Shown here: positions 7,269 through 10,756 of the stretch, one piece after another
Layout of the letters: every line of letters starts with the position of its first letter
Position numbering within the stretch: position 1 is the first letter of the stretch
Assembly: GCA_023484675.1 (NCBI GenBank)
Contig: JAMDAP010000024.1
Span: forward strand, 1-10,756
Length of the DNA stretch: 10,756 nucleotides
Reading direction: 5' to 3'
Source: Bacillota bacterium
GTDB lineage: Bacteria > Bacillota_E > Symbiobacteriia > JAMDAP01
Notes under the pieces: model-generated
What the model was told of the DNA's origin: nothing
Databases searched by the model: none
Seen by the model: only the letters and a program-made list of their open reading frames with translations
Program-made: the position numbers and the translations under genes

Positions 7269-7355
7269 TGGTGCCGAAGGTGGGAGTCGAACCCACATGG
7301 GGGGTAACCCCAATCGATTTTGAGTCGATCGCGTCTGCCATTCCGCCACTTCGGC
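7269..7355 (-). tRNA. tRNA-Leu, anticodon CAA
   Basis: On the minus strand the 87-base gene begins GCCGAAG, which pairs with CTTCGGC to give a 7-bp acceptor stem, then discriminator A and an encoded CCA (7269-7271). The anticodon stem ATCGA/TCGAT holds the loop CTCAAAA, giving anticodon CAA (plus positions 7320-7322), which reads UUG. A long variable arm (GGGG-TTA-CCCC type) marks a class II tRNA, as expected for leucine. The T arm is GTGGG-TTCGACT-CCCAC. The gene stands alone and converges with the helicase loader operon. Confidence 0.97.
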
Positions 7356-7385
7356 ACAAGTTCGTGGTGCCAGAGACCGTCTTTA

Positions 7386-7415
7386 ATGATACCATGCGGG
7401 GACACCAGGGAGCAA
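7386..7415 (-). promoter_or_regulatory. Promoter of tRNA-Leu
   Basis: On the minus strand, TTGCTC (7415-7410) and TATCAT (7391-7386) are 18 bases apart, matching the sigma-A boxes at 4 and 5 of 6 positions. The start point would be near 7379, about 24 bases before the mature tRNA 5' end. Confidence 0.65.
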
Positions 7416-7709
7416 GTGCACGGTGCGCGCGACCTTCCATCCTTGGACGCGGTGCCGAACTTATGTTATCTTTGACACGGTATCGAGAGGGTTTCCATCG
7501 TTCTGCCGCGGTCGATCTTGAGTGCGCCAGGCCACGACGTCCTTTGCCATACCGGACCGACTTCTACAAGCTTTGGCGCACGGTTGAACAAGGGTTTGCG
7601 GTGGGCCGCGTGGAACTTTTACAGCCTGGTTGATATGTGGGCCAAGAACGGGTGAACGAGGCGGGCGCATCTGGAACGGTGTACCGCGGTTGCCGCGGGG
7701 GGTGACTGG
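7416..7709 (+). other. Non-coding gap upstream of the ECF sigma operon
   Basis: Nearly 300 bases without a supported gene, visibly less GC-rich than the flanks. It contains a perfect TTGACA (7472-7477), but only a poor -10 (CATCGT at 7496, spacing 18), and the ECF-like -35 box listed separately. A small open frame ending at TGA 7653-7655 is discussed as a finding. The last 20 bases hold the GGGGGGTGA ribosome site for the sigma factor. Confidence 0.45.
7612..7638 (+). promoter_or_regulatory. Candidate ECF-sigma (autoregulatory) promoter
   Basis: GGAACTTTT (7612-7620) matches the GGAAC-type -35 box used by RpoE/SigW-class sigma factors and lies about 90 bases before such a sigma gene. The -10 is uncertain: GATATG (7632-7637) has a workable spacing but is not a typical ECF -10. 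Autoregulation is inferred from this box and from how the family usually works. Confidence 0.4.
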
Positions 7710-8321
7710 GTGAGTTTCGAGGAAGAAGCCTTGCTGACGCGGGCCCGGGCCGGCGACGTGGAGGCCTTTGAGCGGCTGGTCGCCGCCTATGAGCGCAAGG
7801 TCTACAACCTGGCCTATCGCCTGACGGGCAATCATGACGACGCCTCCGACGTAGCCCAGGAAGCCCTGCTCAAGGTCTATACCTCGCTACCGGACTTCCG
7901 GGGCGACTCCAGCTTCTCCACCTGGCTGTACCGCATTGTCTCCAATGCCTGCCTGGACGAACTGCGGCGCCGCAAACGCCAGCGGGCGACTTCTTTGGAT
8001 GATACGTTTCTGGCCGAGGACGGCGGCGACCTGGCCCGTCAGTGGGCCGACACCGGCGAGGGGCCCGAGGAGGCCCTGGCCCGCAAGGAGTTGCAGGCTT
8101 TCGTCCAGGTGGCCATCGACGCCCTGGAGGACGAGCACCGCATGGTCATCGTGCTCCGCGACCTCCAGGGGTACTCCTATCAAGAGATCGCCGACTTCCT
8201 GGGACTCTCCCTTGGAACCGTCAAATCCCGTCTGAACCGAGCTCGGACCGCCCTCCAAAAAAAGCTCTCAGAACTGGAACTTTTCGGTCCGAGATTCGTC
8301 AGAAGGGTGCAAGGGAGGTGA
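7710..8321 (+). CDS. ECF-subfamily RNA polymerase sigma factor (RpoE/SigW type)
   Basis: A 203-residue group 4 sigma factor, consisting only of regions 2 and 4, which directs RNA polymerase to a small regulon. Region 2 (about 20-90) includes YNLAYRLTGNHDDASDVAQ, then DFRGDSSFSTWLYRIVSNA and a basic RRRKR end. Region 4 (about 138-187) includes the helix-turn-helix YSYQEIADFLGLSLGTVKSR. Between them is an acidic linker. The GTG start at 7710 follows the G-rich GGGGGGTGA (7697-7705); a GTG at 7702 stops after three codons. Its stop is only six bases from the start of a membrane anti-sigma gene, so the sigma factor should be held at the membrane until that partner is inactivated. Its target genes cannot be told, but the operon itself is likely one. 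Confidence 0.93.
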   Translation: MSFEEEALLTRARAGDVEAFERLVAAYERKVYNLAYRLTGNHDDASDVAQEALLKVYTSLPDFRGDSSFSTWLYRIVSNACLDELRRRKRQRATSLDDTFLAEDGGDLARQWADTGEGPEEALARKELQAFVQVAIDALEDEHRMVIVLRDLQGYSYQEIADFLGLSLGTVKSRLNRARTALQKKLSELELFGPRFVRRVQGR

Positions 8322-8327
8322 TGGCAG

Positions 8328-9527
8328 GTGTTATGTGATCGGGCCCAGGAAGTGCTTTCGGCGTACCTGGACCTGGAGCTGCCATCCCATGAATCCCTGC
8401 CCCTGGAGAAACACCTGCGCGGGTGTCCTGCCTGCAGCGGGCGTTTGGCCGAGCTGCATGAGGTCAGGGCGCTCCTGTCGTCGTTGGAAGAAGTCGTTCC
8501 CCCGGAGGGATTTCACGCTTCGCTTCACCGGCGTCTGGTCGCGGCTCAGGCTGCATCCGCTCCCGCCCCTGCGGCGTCGGGTCGGGCAGCAGCCGTGGTG
8601 CCGCTGGCGCCTGTCGTCAGGCATGTCCCGCGCTGGAGCGCCAACCGCTGGGTGGCGGCAGTTGCCGCCGTTGCGGTGATGGCGGTCTCGGCCGGGTCGT
8701 ACTATCTGCAGACACTGCGGCCGGTTGTGCCGCCGAACTTGGTAGCGCAATACACGCCCGGGGACGTTCCTGGCCCCACAGACAGCGGTAGGCCCACTTC
8801 CGGCGGAATAGGTCCGGTCATCACGCCCGAACCGAAGCCAGGGCCTGGGCCGTCGGTGGTCAGCCCGGCTCCGCACACGGACACCGGGAATCCTGAGCTA
8901 ACCACCAAGCCGGCCACAGGTGGCGATACTGCCCCGAACTCCGGCACGGCACCGCAGGATAGCGGTGTTAAGCCGCCGGCCCCCAACCCGCCTGACAACG
9001 TGGGCGTGGCCGCGCAGCCCGGCGAGAACGGCGGTAGTGCCATGAAGCCGTCCTCGGTGACGCCCCCGCCGCCTTCGGACGCGCAGGGACCGCTTCTGGT
9101 CTACCAGGTGGACATTCAGATTGAGGCCAGCTCTACGGACGCCACGGAACGGCTGGTTATCGCAAGTCAGGACCTCGGCGGCACCTTCAAGAGCGTGGGC
9201 ACTTCGCGCCTGGATAACGGCACACCCATAGCTATGTACGAAATCCGGGTCCCCGCCGCCAAGTACCAGGAGGCCAAGAGTCGCATTCTGGCCATCGGAC
9301 CGGCGCTTAGCACCAACGAGGTCGGACCTCGGGACGTGATCAGTCAGGTCAACTCCCTGCGCCAGCAGATCGACAGCCTGCTTGGCCAGGAGAAGCAGCT
9401 TGCCGCCTCCGACCAGCTCAAGAGCATTGAAGCTCAGATTGAAGAGAAGCAGTCGGAGCTCGCCCAGTACTACGATCAGGCACGTATGGCCACCCTACGG
9501 GTGACCGTCGTTCAGACACAGTCCTGA
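8328..9527 (+). CDS. Zinc-finger anti-sigma factor fused to a DUF4349-like outer domain
   Basis: A 399-residue membrane protein expected to bind and silence the sigma factor encoded just before it. Residues 1-45 have the ZAS / zf-HC2 pattern: C3, then H29-x3-C33-x2-C36 (HLRGCPAC). A hydrophobic stretch at about 108-127, rich in A and V, is the single membrane span. Residues 130-254 form a long Pro/Thr/Gly linker suited to crossing the cell wall. Residues 255-399 look like DUF4349: a YQVDIQIEA strand, DLGGTF, the strand MYEIRVPAAKY, then a coiled coil (about 335-385) and a closing TLRVTVVQ strand. The C-terminal membrane helix common in DUF4349 proteins is absent, consistent with anchoring by the central helix. 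GTG 8328 fits the AGGGAGGTGA ribosome site (8312-8321), which overlaps the sigma stop; an ATG at 8321 stops after five codons. The domain calls are from patterns, the DUF4349 one less certain. Confidence 0.85.
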   Translation: MLCDRAQEVLSAYLDLELPSHESLPLEKHLRGCPACSGRLAELHEVRALLSSLEEVVPPEGFHASLHRRLVAAQAASAPAPAASGRAAAVVPLAPVVRHVPRWSANRWVAAVAAVAVMAVSAGSYYLQTLRPVVPPNLVAQYTPGDVPGPTDSGRPTSGGIGPVITPEPKPGPGPSVVSPAPHTDTGNPELTTKPATGGDTAPNSGTAPQDSGVKPPAPNPPDNVGVAAQPGENGGSAMKPSSVTPPPPSDAQGPLLVYQVDIQIEASSTDATERLVIASQDLGGTFKSVGTSRLDNGTPIAMYEIRVPAAKYQEAKSRILAIGPALSTNEVGPRDVISQVNSLRQQIDSLLGQEKQLAASDQLKSIEAQIEEKQSELAQYYDQARMATLRVTVVQTQS

Positions 9528-9549
9528 GGCCTCGGGGGGCGTGGGGCGC

Positions 9550-10281
9550 ATGGAACGAAGAGTAACCGGATCGCTGCTGTTGACGGGCTTACTGCTGATC
9601 GTGGCGGTAGGCCTTTTCATCGGCGGACCGCGGCAGCGGGTGGTGGCGGCTCAGCCTGAAGCCCGTGCCAGCCGGTTCCTCGCCGTCACCGGGGAGGCCT
9701 TTGTGGCCCTCAAGCCGGACCACATCCGGCTGGAGGTCGCTGTTCCCCTGCAGCCCACAACGCCGGAGAACTCCCTGGATCAGGTCTCCAAGGTCTCCGC
9801 CGCCCTGCGGGCGCATGGCATCTCCAAGGATGACATCCGCATCCTGCGGTCCGACCTCGCTTACCAACTGCCAGGACTGCCTGGTGGCGCCCCAACGGGG
9901 GTGACCCTTCTGGAGGTAATCCTGCGGGACACCGGTCCGGCGCGGCTCAGCGAGATCGCCGGAGCCGCCGGCAGCCAGGGCGGCATGGTGGCCGAGGCGC
10001 GCTACGTGGCAGGCCGGCGTGACCAAGCCGAATCTCAAGCCATCGGCCAGGCCATGAAGGATGCTTTGGCCAAGGCCAAGGTGCTGGCCGGGTCGGCCGG
10101 TGGCACCCTGGGCCGGGTGCACAGCGTTGAGTCGCAGCCTGTGGTCGAGGAAGGCTCGTACTTGAGCGGGCTGCCGTCCGTGCCGGGCCTTCCCGGCGTA
10201 TCGGCGTCGATTCCCTCTGCGCCGCGGGGCAGCGGCTACGGACTGCGGGGCCGCGTCCACGTGACCTACGAATTGCGCTAG
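9550..10281 (+). CDS. Exported SIMPL-domain (DUF541/YggE-like) protein
   Basis: A 243-residue protein of the SIMPL family, whose best-known bacterial member is E. coli YggE, a periplasmic protein linked to oxidative stress; the biochemical role is unknown. Residues 8-25 are a hydrophobic signal segment after the basic MERRVTG; cleavage near VVAA-Q (34/35) is possible, otherwise it is an anchor. The domain then opens with VTGEAFVALKPD (46-57), the family's signature start, and continues with the helix ending in LRAHGISKDDIRI, the VILRDTGPARLSEIAGAAGSQG segment and the helix KDALAKAKVLAGSAGGTLGRV. ATG 9550 has G-rich sequence (9535-9540) 9 bases upstream; the in-frame GTG at 9541 would leave no spacing. 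It is the third gene of the sigma operon, 22 bases after the anti-sigma gene, and is followed by a terminator. Confidence 0.88.
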   Translation: MERRVTGSLLLTGLLLIVAVGLFIGGPRQRVVAAQPEARASRFLAVTGEAFVALKPDHIRLEVAVPLQPTTPENSLDQVSKVSAALRAHGISKDDIRILRSDLAYQLPGLPGGAPTGVTLLEVILRDTGPARLSEIAGAAGSQGGMVAEARYVAGRRDQAESQAIGQAMKDALAKAKVLAGSAGGTLGRVHSVESQPVVEEGSYLSGLPSVPGLPGVSASIPSAPRGSGYGLRGRVHVTYELR

Positions 10282-10300
10282 AGGAGTGGCCGGCGAGTTG

Positions 10301-10393
10301 GACCAGGGTCCGGGGCGGCGTCCGGCTGCGCCGGGCCTTTGCTTTGCCTCCGTGCGGCCGGCGTGCCGGGCCGGCAGGGATTGTCCCCTGGTC
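10301..10393 (+). repeat. Nested inverted repeats in the gap before polA
   Basis: An outer 8-bp perfect inverted repeat, GACCAGGG (10301-10308) with CCCTGGTC (10386-10393), encloses the terminator and a further hairpin, GCCGGC (10357-10362) with GCCGGC (10370-10375). The outer pair would fold the whole gap into a three-way structure. It may be chance in GC-rich DNA or an RNA leader of polA. Confidence 0.4.
10320..10345 (+). terminator. Rho-independent terminator of the ECF sigma operon
   Basis: GTCCGGC (10320-10326) pairs with GCCGGGC (10330-10336), 7 bp with one G-T pair and a 3-base loop, followed by CTTTGCTTT. It lies 38 bases after the SIMPL gene and separates the operon from polA. Confidence 0.72.
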
Positions 10394-10424
10394 TGGTGAA
10401 CATGAGGCTTTGAGGTGGTAACGC

Positions 10425-10756
10425 TTGTCCGGCAACCAAAAGCTGATGTTGATCGATGGCAATAGCCTGGCCAACCGCGCCTTCTACGCTCTGCCTCCCC
10501 TGAGCACATCCAAGGGGCAGCCGACCAACGCGGTGGTGGGCTTTCTCAATATGCTCTTTCGCCTGCTGGAGCAGGAACGGCCGGACTACCTGGGCGTCGC
10601 CTTTGACCGCAGCGCGCCCACCTTCCGCCACACCGAATACACGGAGTACAAGGCTCACCGCACCGGCATGCCCGACGACCTGCGGGCTCAGATGCCGGTG
10701 CTGAAGGACGTCCTGGCCGCATTGGGCATCCGGCTGGTGGAGCAAGACGGTTACGA
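10425..10756 (+). CDS. polA: DNA polymerase I, 5' end (partial)
   Basis: The first 110 codons of DNA polymerase I, cut by the window end. The visible part is the start of the 5'-3' exonuclease (FEN-like) domain: LMLIDGNSLANRAFYALPPL (D11 is a metal ligand), NAVVGFLNMLFRLL, YLGVAFDRSAPTFRH and EYKAHRTGMPDDL, leading into the RLVEQDGY stretch before the expected EADD motif. The enzyme removes RNA primers and fills gaps in replication and repair. The TTG start at 10425 follows GAGGTGG (10412-10418) with 6 bases of spacing, and the reading matches the family's N-terminus. Whether it has the 3'-5' proofreading domain cannot be seen. A stand-alone exonuclease is possible, but the N-terminal sequence is most like full PolA. 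Confidence 0.93.
   Translation, partial: MSGNQKLMLIDGNSLANRAFYALPPLSTSKGQPTNAVVGFLNMLFRLLEQERPDYLGVAFDRSAPTFRHTEYTEYKAHRTGMPDDLRAQMPVLKDVLAALGIRLVEQDGY

Noticed and set aside
7232..7633. A 133-codon plus-strand frame starting in the terminator
   Set aside because: It runs through the terminator and the whole tRNA-Leu gene in antisense and has no ribosome site.
8321..8338. ATG overlapping the sigma-factor stop (TGATG)
   Set aside because: It opens a five-codon frame ending in TGA. The adjacent ribosome site serves GTG 8328, which gives the full anti-sigma protein.

Overview
The window is about 10.8 kb of GC-rich, gene-dense chromosomal DNA from what looks like a high-GC member of the Firmicutes. 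The closest match I can suggest from memory is the Symbiobacterium / deep-branching Clostridia type; this is inference, not a database match. The grounds are: a Bacillus-type PfkA followed by a 586-residue pyruvate kinase with the extra C-terminal PEP-utiliser domain, a DnaD-domain replication protein beside a DnaC/DnaI-type helicase loader, strong purine-rich Shine-Dalgarno sites, an encoded tRNA CCA end and good rho-independent terminators. Of ten starts that can be assigned, only three are ATG (response regulator, helicase loader, SIMPL protein); the others are GTG (four) or TTG (three). An eleventh gene appears to start at ATC.

Layout: (1) 1-747: the last codons of a probable sensor histidine kinase overlap a NarL/LiaR-type response regulator, which ends at a terminator. 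(2) 748-3943: a leader with two GTAGGCTACG boxes, a 68-codon small protein with no standard start codon, then pfkA and pyk, the two committed steps of lower and upper glycolysis in one cluster. (3) 3944-5249: an AT-rich promoter drives an Mrp/ApbC-type Fe-S scaffold ATPase (DUF59 fusion), followed by a long-stem terminator. (4) 5250-7246: a DnaD/DnaB-like primosome protein with two DnaD domains and its partner AAA+ helicase loader, ending in a bidirectional terminator shared with (5) a convergent tRNA-Leu(CAA) on the minus strand with its own promoter. (6) 7416-10345: a probable envelope-stress operon: ECF sigma factor, a zinc-finger anti-sigma factor whose outer part is a DUF4349-like domain, and an exported SIMPL (DUF541) protein, ended by a terminator. 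(7) 10425-end: the 5' end of polA.

Most of the window is ordinary core metabolism and replication. The parts I find most worth a second look are the small protein that seems to start at ATC with an ideal Shine-Dalgarno spacing, and the sigma / anti-sigma-DUF4349 / SIMPL module, in which the presumed sensor domain is fused directly to the anti-sigma factor. I see no CRISPR array, insertion sequence, prophage gene or replication origin.
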